A DNA stretch of 64,000 bases from Lachnospiraceae bacterium UBA5899 (lineage in GTDB: Bacteria > Bacillota > Clostridia > Lachnospirales > Lachnospiraceae). The notes beneath the pieces were generated by a model. The model was not told the DNA's origin and ran no database searches. It saw only the letters and a program-made list of their open reading frames with translations. The position numbers and the translations under genes were made by a program. The first letter of the stretch is position 1, and each line of letters opens with the position of its first letter. The stretch covers positions 17,946 to 81,945 of the forward strand of contig DJEL01000046.1 of NCBI GenBank assembly GCA_002432425.1. Reading direction: 5' to 3'. Shown here in pieces: positions 56,067 through 64,000 of this stretch.

Positions 56067-57536
56067 TTATCCATACATCAGGCAGGAACTTACGGCAAAG
56101 CCGATGCTCCAAAGCCCAACCAGCCGTTGTGCCGTCTCCGTATGTCCATTATGAAATGCTTCGCATCTGCCGAATAACGCGGCAGCCGGCACCGGCAGAA
56201 ATAGCATATAGCGGAAATCCATGCTGCATCCGAAAGGATACCGCAGGTAAAAAAACATCGTGCCAAGCCAGAAAATCCCCGCTGCCAGAAGGCAGCAATT
56301 TCTTTCCCTGTCTTTTTCTTTCCATTTTATGTAATGCACCATGGCACAGATACACAAAAGTGCCTGTACGGCGTTAAAAAACAACAGCATTGCGGGTATC
56401 CAGCCATAGCAGGTAAACTGAAATTCTCCGAACAGGGAAGACTTCAGGGCATACACGGGAAGATTGTAGTCTGTCCATACATCGGCATAGGGAGTTGCAA
56501 ACAGGTTCCTGATATCCCAAAGGAACAATCTCTGCCAGACCGACCGGTCCCCCGTATACAATGCGCTGTCCCTGGAAATTTCCAGCACATATGTGAGCGG
56601 CTGTTTGAAAAGAAGGTAATTCCGCAGACTGTACCAGAGTCCCAGCGGCAGGCTGATTGTGCCAAAGACCGCATATTTCAGTAAAAGTCCCTTCCACGTT
56701 CCGTTTCTGCACGCCTGAAAGAAACTTATCGCAAAAATAACCGCCGTAAACACTGCCAGCGTCGCCATGGATATCTTGGTCATCATGCCAAATCCATAGA
56801 TAACCGCCAGAAGCAACGTATTTTTCCAGCTCTTTTCTTTGTCCCATTTCAGGGTAAAAAGAAACGCCAGCAGCATAAACATTCCGCAAAGAGAGTCCGG
56901 CCCCAGCCTTCCTCCGCTCAGAAAATATACCGGCAAAAAGGCGGCAAGGAGCAAAGCCCGGTACAGTCCCTTTCCCGAAAGTCCGCATTTTCTGAAAACG
57001 GCACAGGCAATCAGCAGACTGAAACAGGACGCGGTACAGGAAACCGTCCTTGCCGCATCCACCAGATAATACGCTTCCGAACAGCCCAGAATACCGTTCA
57101 GCAGTTTTGAAAACAAGGCTCCCGCAAAATAGTACAAGGGCTGCTGGTAAAACTGCAGATAATTATCCGGGGGAAGCTTCCCCTGTATGGCAAGAAGTAT
57201 ATAAGAAGCATGCCCTCCCGACGACAGGTCAATTTCCCACAAATCATGGGAGCGGATGGTAAGCGGTGTATAAAGCAGGTAAACCACACGCATGAAAATT
57301 CCCATGGCAAGAATGAGGCCGGTAATCTGTTCTTCCGTGTAGGTATTCTTCTCCTTTTTCCGCAGGCAGTCCCGCAGCAGAATAACCACACCCGAAAGCT
57401 GAAACAAAAGATTGGCATACCGCACATATCGGATGTTTCCCTGTTCCAACTGTAAAACCCTGCTGATAAGATAAGAAAGCAGGACGAAAAACAGAACACC
57501 TGTATAAAGCAAAGCTTTTTTGAAAGATGTTTTCAT
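56067..57536 (-). CDS. Membrane glycosyltransferase (ArnT/PMT-like, GT-C)
   Basis: A 489-residue integral membrane protein with about eleven hydrophobic segments. The first large loop contains SHDLWEIDLSSGGHASYILL and the PDNYLQFYQQPLYY stretch, matching the position of the acidic and aromatic residues in GT-C enzymes that use lipid-phosphate sugars. The start is the ATG preceded by AGGGAGG. It lies 13 bases after the PMT gene, so both are co-expressed. Role in mannosylation or polymer assembly of the surface protein is inferred; substrate not readable. Confidence 0.78.
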   Translation of the reverse strand: MKTSFKKALLYTGVLFFVLLSYLISRVLQLEQGNIRYVRYANLLFQLSGVVILLRDCLRKKEKNTYTEEQITGLILAMGIFMRVVYLLYTPLTIRSHDLWEIDLSSGGHASYILLAIQGKLPPDNYLQFYQQPLYYFAGALFSKLLNGILGCSEAYYLVDAARTVSCTASCFSLLIACAVFRKCGLSGKGLYRALLLAAFLPVYFLSGGRLGPDSLCGMFMLLAFLFTLKWDKEKSWKNTLLLAVIYGFGMMTKISMATLAVFTAVIFAISFFQACRNGTWKGLLLKYAVFGTISLPLGLWYSLRNYLLFKQPLTYVLEISRDSALYTGDRSVWQRLFLWDIRNLFATPYADVWTDYNLPVYALKSSLFGEFQFTCYGWIPAMLLFFNAVQALLCICAMVHYIKWKEKDRERNCCLLAAGIFWLGTMFFYLRYPFGCSMDFRYMLFLPVPAAALFGRCEAFHNGHTETAQRLVGLWSIGFAVSSCLMYG

Positions 57537-57549
57537 CGTGTCCTCCCTC

Positions 57550-60039
57550 CTAAGCAATATTCCAGTCAGACAGCACTTCCAGTACCTGATTTACAAAATC
57601 CACACGGATGCTCTGCCCCGTAAGCACCGGATAATACAGAACATACAGGGCAATGCCGATGCCGGAAAGAATCAGTATATTTCTTTTTCTGTGCCTGCTT
57701 ACAGATACGGAGTTTCCAATCATCAGCACTAAAATAAGCGAACTGATAAAATACTGGTAAATAAAAACCGTCCTGTGTACGAAAAGCCATGGCAGAAGCA
57801 TGACCGCGTAGGCAATGATTAAAAACAGTGCCCTGCGGCAGTGTTTTCTTTTCCACAGATAAAACTGGTGAAGCAGGGCAATAAGCCCGCCTACGGCAAG
57901 CAGCGGATTTAAGAAGGTCATTACCACACTGACGGTGCCGTCGTCAAAATACACCCTGCTGTCGGCAAGCGGTTTGCTTCCGTAAAGCCACTGATACCAT
58001 TCCGAGGAATACGGATGGTCAAACACACAGTTGCTGTGATAGCTAAGCATAAGCTCAGCATTGGCAATCATGTGCCCGAAAAGTCCCTTGTCCGGATAAG
58101 CCTTTACAAAGGGCAGATAGGAAAGTGTATAAATGCCGAAGGGTATCACGATAAAACAAAGCACACACCACAGACCTGTTTTCACAAGGAAACTCCTGCG
58201 TTCCTTTATTCCCTTTATCCCGCCAATGTGTTCGAGCAGAAAACAGAAAAACAAAACAGCAATGCCTGCTGCCGCATACACTCCCGTCCACTTGGTGGCA
58301 ACGGCAAGTCCCATGGAAATGCCGCCGGAAAGAAGCCAGAGCCCTTGCTGCCGCATCGATTTGTTTTCCCCAAGCGCCTGTATGTAGCCGTACATGCAGA
58401 AAAACATGAGCATCGAAAAAAATGCAACCAGAATATCAATGGTGGCAATACGAGACAATGTCGTATTCATAAATGCCGTCCCCAGAAGCACCGCCGAAAG
58501 GCAGGCAATGTCCGTCCTGCAAAACATTTTCCGGGCAAACAGATACATAAGCGGTATCAGCAGTGTTCCAAACAGCGCACACATAAAACGCCAGCCGAAA
58601 GGGTTCATGCCAAACAGGGCAATTCCTATGGAAATAATGCTTTTTCCCAGGGGCGGATGCGTGTTTTCATAGATAGAAAGTCCATGCAGAAATTCATAAG
58701 CCGTCCTGCCGTGATATACTTCATCAAACATGGTTTCCTCATAATAAGTCGGTTCCCTGACAAACAATTCCTGTTCATCGAAAAGCAGGGGATAATCCGC
58801 CGCATTTGCGGGAAGAACCGGCTCTCCCGCATCATCCAGGCAGACGATTTCCATAATCTGTGCCTCATCCTCCATGAGAACCATTCCCAGGGAATCTACC
58901 CTACCGTCAATCTCTACATTATTCCAGCAAAAGGCACTCTCCACCACATAACGGCTCTTTACAATTTCCCAGGTATCGGTATTCCTGTCATATACCGAAA
59001 ACGAAATTTCCCGCTTTCCCTTATAGCCCAGATAAACGGAAATTTCGGAAATCGGCTGTTCTCCGTCAAATTGCAGGACAATTTCATTTTCTCCCACTTC
59101 CCCCACCTTTATGGTTTCAAAGGTTTCCGGGGTATGCAGGCTGCCCAGCCGGTAAAAAATACAGATGCCGAAAATAAGGGTAAACGCCGCCATGCAGAAA
59201 AAATCCCTTGCCGAAAGGCGGCTGTTTCCGGCTGCAGACGTCTGTGTAAGCACTGCCGCCGATTGTTCCCGCCCGCCGTCCATGACATCCTGTGCTGTGG
59301 GTTCCGCTGCCACGGCAGGCAGTGTCACTGCCGTAGCCGGCTTCTTCACGTCAGCCTGTGCCACTGCCGCATCGGGTTGCCCCGCTGCTGCGGCAGCCTG
59401 CGTTGTTGCCACAGCCGGCTTCTTTGCGTCAACCTGCTGCTCCTCCGCATCCGGTGCGCCAAGCGCCCGCACCAGTGCCGTCACAACCGCCATTCCCATA
59501 AGGCATACCGAGAAAATATATGCCACCGGGATATTTTCCACATTTGCCATATCCCTGCCGTGCTGCAGTAAAATCTGCGTGGCAATATACCAGAGGAAGA
59601 GTCCGGCGCCACCAAGCAGATATTCCGGCAAAAAAGCCTCCCTGCAGATGTTCTTTTTCTGCAGCAGCCTGTCCGCCATACAAAGCACCGTCAGTACAAA
59701 CATGGTCAGATACATGGCTTTCAGATTGCCGGAAAGAATAAAACAGGAAATTCCCGGCTGAAACAGATAAAAAGCAAGTGCTCTTTTCTGTGCAGACTCT
59801 GTCCGTCTGCGGCTGATATAAAAATACAGGAGTCCTAAAATCATCCACTCCGTTGCCAGACAAAGCAGGTTCCGGCTGCTTCTTGTCTGTAACATAAAAA
59901 GCGGAACTATCCGGGTAACGATATAAAACAATAGAATTTCTCCCCGGGAAAATTCCACCCGTCCTTTTTTCTTACAGGTCAGGTAAGTGACCCAGAACAG
60001 GACGCAAAATACGATTACCGCAATGAAACATGAAAGCAT
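57550..60039 (-). CDS. PMT-family protein O-mannosyltransferase with fused N-terminal region
   Basis: An 829-residue membrane protein. The first 200 residues hold several membrane helices, then an Ala/Lys/Pro-rich linker (about 200-275) and a beta-sandwich-like domain with galactose-binding character (about 310-415). The C-terminal 400 residues are a PMT/GT39 enzyme with the catalytic FDEVYHGR motif (about 438-445) and HPPLGK near 461. PMT enzymes move mannose from polyprenyl phosphate to Ser/Thr of exported proteins. The upstream stop overlaps a possible GTG start six codons earlier; the ATG is preferred. It fits the neighbouring Thr/Ser-rich surface protein as substrate, by inference. Confidence 0.85.
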   Translation of the reverse strand: MLSCFIAVIVFCVLFWVTYLTCKKKGRVEFSRGEILLFYIVTRIVPLFMLQTRSSRNLLCLATEWMILGLLYFYISRRRTESAQKRALAFYLFQPGISCFILSGNLKAMYLTMFVLTVLCMADRLLQKKNICREAFLPEYLLGGAGLFLWYIATQILLQHGRDMANVENIPVAYIFSVCLMGMAVVTALVRALGAPDAEEQQVDAKKPAVATTQAAAAAGQPDAAVAQADVKKPATAVTLPAVAAEPTAQDVMDGGREQSAAVLTQTSAAGNSRLSARDFFCMAAFTLIFGICIFYRLGSLHTPETFETIKVGEVGENEIVLQFDGEQPISEISVYLGYKGKREISFSVYDRNTDTWEIVKSRYVVESAFCWNNVEIDGRVDSLGMVLMEDEAQIMEIVCLDDAGEPVLPANAADYPLLFDEQELFVREPTYYEETMFDEVYHGRTAYEFLHGLSIYENTHPPLGKSIISIGIALFGMNPFGWRFMCALFGTLLIPLMYLFARKMFCRTDIACLSAVLLGTAFMNTTLSRIATIDILVAFFSMLMFFCMYGYIQALGENKSMRQQGLWLLSGGISMGLAVATKWTGVYAAAGIAVLFFCFLLEHIGGIKGIKERRSFLVKTGLWCVLCFIVIPFGIYTLSYLPFVKAYPDKGLFGHMIANAELMLSYHSNCVFDHPYSSEWYQWLYGSKPLADSRVYFDDGTVSVVMTFLNPLLAVGGLIALLHQFYLWKRKHCRRALFLIIAYAVMLLPWLFVHRTVFIYQYFISSLILVLMIGNSVSVSRHRKRNILILSGIGIALYVLYYPVLTGQSIRVDFVNQVLEVLSDWNIA

Positions 60040-60053
60040 ATTTCTACTTTTCC

Positions 60054-61533
60054 TCACCCTTCTTCATGGTATTCCTTCTCCGTGTTGACCTGCCATATGG
60101 CTTTTCTGTCCTTCTTTTCGTCAAACAGGCAGTCCACCGCCGTCATGGCCGTCAGCATGGAATGGTCCATATTGTTGTACCGGTGCTGTCCGTTTCTGCC
60201 GATGCAGTAAAGATTTCCGATGCCGTCCAGCCACCGGCGCAGCTTAGGCATTTCCGCATACGTGTCAAAATAAGCGGGATATGCCTTTTTCACCTTTTCA
60301 CAATGGGACAGACATACCTTTGCACCGGAAGAAAGAATGCCCATCTGTATCAGTTCTTTTCTGCCAAAATTCTGCCATTCTTCCGGAGACATGTTCCACA
60401 TGCCGTCTCCTTCTTCGCAGAAATACTCCAGTCCCAGAAAAACGGTGTTCTCCGCATCCTTTACCAGATAGGGCGACCAGTTGTTAAATATCTGTATACG
60501 GCCCATTTTTACCGCACGCTCCTGCACGTAAATCCAGCAGTCCGGAAGCAATGTCTTTTTCTTCTTTTTACCGGAATTCTTTTTCCCATAAGATGCCTTT
60601 TTTACGGATGCCTTATCCACCAAAAGTCCGACTGTCACAAAATCCCGGTAGGGCAGCCCGGAAGCAATTTTTCCAATTTTTTCGGGCACACCGTTCATGG
60701 CTGCCACCAAATCCTTTACCGCCATACTGGAAAAAACAGCGTCCGGCTCCAGGTACTTTGTTTCCCCGTTCTGCTCATAGCAGACCCTGTTTATTCTGCC
60801 GTCTGCCTGTGTAAGTCCCGTTACTTTGCAGCCGCACAAAATCTCCCCGCCAAGCGATTGGAATGTTTCCGCCGCAGCCTCCCACATCTGTCCGGGACCG
60901 TATTTCGGATAATAAAAAGTCTCGATAAGAGAAGTTTCCACCTCTCTTTTTCTGCCGTGGAATGCCTTCCCGAACATATCCTTTATCACCGCCGAAACCG
61001 AGAGTCCCTTTACCCGCTGGGCACCCCAATCCGGTGATATCTGCGAAGGATGCCGTCCCCACAGCTTTTCCGTATAACCTTCAAAGAAAATACTGTACAG
61101 TTTTTTCCCGAAACGGTTGATATAAAAATCCTCCAGAGAATTTTCTTTCCGTTTCCGGATGCAGGATTTCAGGTAGCTCATTCCTGCCTGCAGCATGGTC
61201 ACAAAGCCTAAATTTTTAATCATTGTGAAATTCATTTTGACCGGATAGTCAAAGAAATGCTTCTGATAATAGATGTGGGACACCCTTTTCCGCACCAGAA
61301 AATCGGCGGGCAGCATGTCCTTCCACCAGTCCATAACCTTTTTGTTTTTGGAGAAAAAGCGGTGACCGCCCATATCCATACGGTTTCCGTCACAATTTAC
61401 TGTTTTGGAAATACCGCCCATGGACCCGCTTTCTTCCAATATTACGACCTGGTATGCAGAATTTTTTTTGCAAAATTTCCACACCGGCAGTAAGACCCGC
61501 CGGTCCGGCCCCTATAATCACAATCTTTTTCAT
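60054..61533 (-). CDS. FAD-dependent amine-oxidase-like oxidoreductase, frameshifted at an A8 run
   Basis: A 492-residue protein if one base is removed. The frame begins at 61533 with [20 protein letters not shown], a perfect FAD Rossmann start, with AAAGGGAAAG upstream. At a run of eight A on the coding strand (61469-61462) the frame is lost. The next frame continues with [19 protein letters not shown] and stays open to 60054. The body, including GGHRFFSKN and the C-terminal [14 protein letters not shown] block, matches protoporphyrinogen-oxidase-like/UDP-galactopyranose-mutase-like proteins of surface glycan clusters. A homopolymer assembly error, slippage or true inactivation are all possible. 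Confidence 0.85.
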
Positions 61534-61590
61534 TTTTCTTTCCCTTTCACACAATGCCCGTTCCCTTAACCCGGGCTGTTTCGGAAGTCA

Positions 61591-62508
61591 TTACTCTTCC
61601 GTCAGTTTTTTCGCCACCACCACAAATCTTCCCCCATCGGTGTGGTAGCTGCAGGTGGATAACAACAGAACCCTATCCCCAAACATAAGCTCCTCATCGG
61701 TTTTATACAGGGCTGATTTTTCAACCCCCTCCTTAAAGCCTGCAAAGGTCTGTTCATCCGTTAAGCTTTTATACTGATAATAACGAAATCCCGCCTCTCC
61801 TTCCTCGTAAATCTTACTGTAGAAGGCAGCTACGATTTCATAAGTTCCCTGTTCGTACAATGTATCGAAATAAATGTACGGATGCTCTGCCCAGTAGTCC
61901 CTCTTTTCATAGTAAGGCAGGGTGCCGAACATGGTGCGGTTCTTCATGCGGTGCCCGTATACCACATACAGGTTGCCCTCTTCCGTGCAGGAAGCATCCA
62001 AAAAAGGCGTGCCGCTCTGGGCATCCGAACCGTCGAAGGCTCTCCGCAGATAATACTCCGGGTCTTTGGGGGTATACATCACCGGATAATTTACTTTGGT
62101 GCCGTCTATGCATATCCAGCCGTAAAAATCCGGGTTTTCCTCATAAAAAGGCAGATACGGCATAAGCATCCCGGTGGCTGCATCCGTTTCCATGACCGTT
62201 CTTGGTTTCCTTGCCGCCTTTTCCTTGGGCGCCGAAGAAATCCCCGTGGCAGTCCCCGCTGCACTTCCGTCCCCGGCTCCGCCGTTTCCTTCGTTCCCGT
62301 TCTCCGCGCCGGAAGCATTCTGCCCGTCCGGACTTTCCGCTTCCTCCCCGGAAAATCCGGCTGCTTCGGAAAGCTTGGCTGCTAAATCCGAAAACGCCTT
62401 ATCCTCTTTATACTGTTCTGCCAGCGACCATACAATTTTGCCTGCCGAAAACAGGAAAACTGCGGCACAGACCGCCATGGCAATATGTATCCCTATCTTC
62501 TTTTTCAT
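61591..62508 (-). CDS. srtB: Class B sortase
   Basis: A 305-residue membrane-anchored transpeptidase. An N-terminal signal anchor (about 7-27) is followed by an unusually long Gly/Ala/Ser/Glu-rich linker (about 50-105) and the sortase barrel. The catalytic set is His186 (YGHRMKN), Cys286 (LLSTCSYHT) and Arg294 (GGRFVVVAKK). TFxGWI-like segment YGWICIDGTKVNYPV opens the fold, as in class B enzymes. It is the first gene of the leftward surface cluster that ends with an NPSTG protein, its likely substrate. The linker is longer than usual for SrtB. Confidence 0.94.
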   Translation of the reverse strand: MKKKIGIHIAMAVCAAVFLFSAGKIVWSLAEQYKEDKAFSDLAAKLSEAAGFSGEEAESPDGQNASGAENGNEGNGGAGDGSAAGTATGISSAPKEKAARKPRTVMETDAATGMLMPYLPFYEENPDFYGWICIDGTKVNYPVMYTPKDPEYYLRRAFDGSDAQSGTPFLDASCTEEGNLYVVYGHRMKNRTMFGTLPYYEKRDYWAEHPYIYFDTLYEQGTYEIVAAFYSKIYEEGEAGFRYYQYKSLTDEQTFAGFKEGVEKSALYKTDEELMFGDRVLLLSTCSYHTDGGRFVVVAKKLTEE

Positions 62509-62634
62509 ACAGGTTCCCTCTTTACTAATGCTCTATTTTAAGGGCTGCCCCTCCTTTTGTCAAGGAAACTTACCCGCAATATCAAGCTACAAAATATTGC
62601 AGCAATTTTTGCCACGATATTTTACATGCATCTT

Positions 62635-62663
62635 TTGCATTTTGGCGCGTCCCGTGTTATGCT
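62635..62663 (+). promoter_or_regulatory. Promoter of the small lipoprotein gene
   Basis: TTGCAT (62635-62640) and TATGCT (62658-62663) are 17 bases apart, about 41 bases before the start codon with AAAAGGAG upstream. Confidence 0.7.
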
Positions 62664-62704
62664 GATACTATTGTAAAAAGTATTTATGTAAAAAGGAGAT
62701 TTCT

Positions 62705-63175
62705 ATGAAAAAAATAAAAAAATACCTGTCCGTTCTGCTTCTTGTGTCCGTATTTTTCCTGTGCGCCTGCTCCACCTACGCCAACAAATCCTATACTTTT
62801 AATGTCAGCACGGGCGAGCAGATTGTAGTGACCTTAAATGTGAAAGAAGGCTATGATTTAAGCCAGGCAGACGGGCAGTTCACCGTTTCCGACAAGGACG
62901 GCAACGATATTCTGACCGGTATTTTTCTTTTAGAGGGCTATACCGACTCCTACCGGGAAGTTGTGGATGCCGACCCGGATGCCACGGTTTTAGAGGATAA
63001 AAGCACCGGCGGCATTACCTATTTATATTACGAATATGACGGCGAAACCGGCATGGAGCACAACTTCATTGTGGACATTGACGGTGCTAAAACCGGCGTC
63101 CTGCTTGCCAGCCGGGCTTCCGAAGAAGAAGCTTCCAAAGCCTTCTCCATGTTAAGTTTTGAAAAGACGGAGTAA
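62705..63175 (+). CDS. Small lipoprotein of unknown function
   Basis: A 156-residue exported lipoprotein. The signal peptide ends in the lipobox LCAC with Cys22. The mature part starts with a beta-rich stretch and ends with a helical EEEASKAFSMLSFEK segment, similar in plan to PsbP/DUF-type small binding lipoproteins. No catalytic motif is visible. It is divergent from the sortase gene across 196 bases and has its own promoter and terminator. Whether it belongs to the surface module is unclear. Confidence 0.7.
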   Translation: MKKIKKYLSVLLLVSVFFLCACSTYANKSYTFNVSTGEQIVVTLNVKEGYDLSQADGQFTVSDKDGNDILTGIFLLEGYTDSYREVVDADPDATVLEDKSTGGITYLYYEYDGETGMEHNFIVDIDGAKTGVLLASRASEEEASKAFSMLSFEKTE

Positions 63176-63194
63176 GGACTCCGTAGCTATTATA

Positions 63195-63259
63195 AAGGGC
63201 ATGTGCGAAAGGAAGTTCCCGAAATCCGGGGAGCGTTCCTTTTTCACATGCCCTTTTTT
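63195..63259. terminator. Bidirectional terminator between the lipoprotein and gltD
   Basis: AAGGGCATGTG (63195-63205) pairs with CACATGCCCTT (63245-63255), followed by a T-run. The interior includes a second AAGGAA/TTCCTT pairing. It lies between convergent genes and can serve both. Confidence 0.85.
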
Positions 63260-63260
63260 C

Positions 63261-64000
63261 TTACAGATTGGAGTAACCCATCAGGTATTCATCCACCTGC
63301 TTGGCTACGGCTCTGCCTTCCGCAATCGCCCATACCACTAAGGACTGTCCTCTGTGCATATCACCGGCGCAGAATATCTTGTCCTGACTGGTTTTGTAGG
63401 AGCCGGGTGCCGTTTTCACATTGGTTCTCTCGTTCACATCCACCTTAAAAGCCTTGGTCACATATTCTTCACTGCCTAAGAAACCGGCTGCAATCAGCAC
63501 CAAATCTGCCGGGATTTCTTTTTCCGTGCCCTCGATGGGCTTCATCAGCATTCTGCCCGTCTTTTTATCCTTGGTGGGCGCCAGTTCTACGGTTTTGGCT
63601 GCTTTCACATGTCCCTTTTCGTCCTTGATAAATTCCGTTACCGTGGTCTGGTACACTCTCGGATCCTTACCGAATACGAAAATGGCTTCTTCCTGACCGT
63701 AGTCCGTCTTGCAGACCTTCGGCCATTCGGGCCAGGGGTTGCTTTCCGCTCTGGTAAGCGGTGCCTGGGGCATCATCTCCAGCTGGGTAACGCCTGCCGC
63801 CTTCAGACGGATTGCCGTTCCCACACAGTCGTTGCCGGTGTCGCCGCCGCCGATAACCAGCACCTGTTTTCCCTTTGCCAGTTCGTAAGGCACCTTGGAA
63901 AAATCGCTGTCCAGCAGGGTTTTCGTTACTTTTCCCAGGAAATCCACGGCAAAGTAAATACCTTCCGCATCCCTGCCGGGTACGGCAATATCGCGGGGAT
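63261..64000 (-). CDS. gltD: Glutamate synthase small subunit (C-terminal part, cut by window edge)
   Basis: At least 246 codons are present, with the N-terminus beyond the right edge. The second nucleotide-binding motif VIGGGDTGNDCVGTA and the conserved ESNPWPEWP are diagnostic. The FCAGDMHRGQSLVVWAIAEGR block is the C-terminal FAD site. The protein passes electrons from NAD(P)H to the large subunit that makes glutamate from glutamine and 2-oxoglutarate. The frame is open to position 64000 (PRDIAVPGRDAEGIYFAVDF leads into the visible part). Related NADH-dependent oxidoreductase subunits are possible, but the match to GltD is strong. Confidence 0.93.
   Translation of the reverse strand, partial: PRDIAVPGRDAEGIYFAVDFLGKVTKTLLDSDFSKVPYELAKGKQVLVIGGGDTGNDCVGTAIRLKAAGVTQLEMMPQAPLTRAESNPWPEWPKVCKTDYGQEEAIFVFGKDPRVYQTTVTEFIKDEKGHVKAAKTVELAPTKDKKTGRMLMKPIEGTEKEIPADLVLIAAGFLGSEEYVTKAFKVDVNERTNVKTAPGSYKTSQDKIFCAGDMHRGQSLVVWAIAEGRAVAKQVDEYLMGYSNL

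Noticed and set aside
58015..59571. Long rightward open frame of 518 codons
   Set aside because: It lies wholly opposite the PMT gene, is rich in His/Arg/Cys with no domain, and has no ribosome site. It is an antisense shadow.

Overview
The window looks like a chromosomal segment of a gut Firmicute of the Lachnospiraceae type (Clostridium cluster XIVa). The signs are a low-GC Gram-positive style of ribosome binding sites and promoters, a threonine T-box, a class B sortase with an NPSTG-type substrate, YesM/YesN-type regulation, an oleate hydratase and many intracellular glycoside hydrolases. This placement is inference from protein families; there is no rRNA or tRNA gene to confirm it.

Left third (1-23 kb). 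An HD-domain protein cut by the edge, an SGNH esterase, an lrgAB pair and an AraC regulator read leftward. The AraC regulator is divergent from a GH31 alpha-xylosidase/glucosidase. A curious repeat array and a terminator separate GH31 from thrS, which has a T-box leader with an ACC (Thr) specifier, and ftsH follows. Next come a zinc-ribbon protein, a GH13 hydrolase and a MerR-iron alcohol dehydrogenase unit with a textbook 19-bp-spacer MerR promoter. Two tandem TetR paralogues follow. The block ends with a maltodextrin operon: binding protein, two permeases, glycogen/maltodextrin phosphorylase and 4-alpha-glucanotransferase.

Middle (23-48 kb). A response regulator, a sensor kinase and an orphan binding lipoprotein sit just upstream of the maltodextrin operon and probably sense sugars. 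A leftward cluster of MscS channel, InlB-repeat membrane protein, MMPL/RND exporter, giant GLUG-repeat membrane protein and MATE exporter forms a possible surface/export module. It is followed by a GH26 mannanase lipoprotein. A TetR gene controls two ABC half-exporters and a decayed glycosyltransferase gene. Rightward lie a cytoplasmic GH13 enzyme, a DhaS-type TetR, an oleate hydratase, a stranded Rpn-nuclease tail and a DegV fatty-acid-binding protein.

Right (48-64 kb). A sugar operon (xylulokinase-like kinase, DUF4867 cupin-like protein, fucose/arabinose-isomerase-like protein) is divergent from aroA. A carbamate kinase gene follows, with a small unknown gene. Then comes a leftward surface module: sortase B, an FAD-dependent amine-oxidase-like protein (frameshifted at an A8 run), a PMT-family protein mannosyltransferase, a second membrane glycosyltransferase and a Ser/Thr/Pro repeat protein with a sortase signal. 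These fit together as a system that makes, glycosylates and anchors a mucin-like surface protein. A small lipoprotein and the edge-cut gltD close the window.

The most promising uncharacterised systems are the surface glycosylation/sortase module (55-62.5 kb), the GLUG-MMPL-InlB-MATE cluster (28-36 kb) and the kinase-DUF4867-isomerase sugar operon (48-52 kb).
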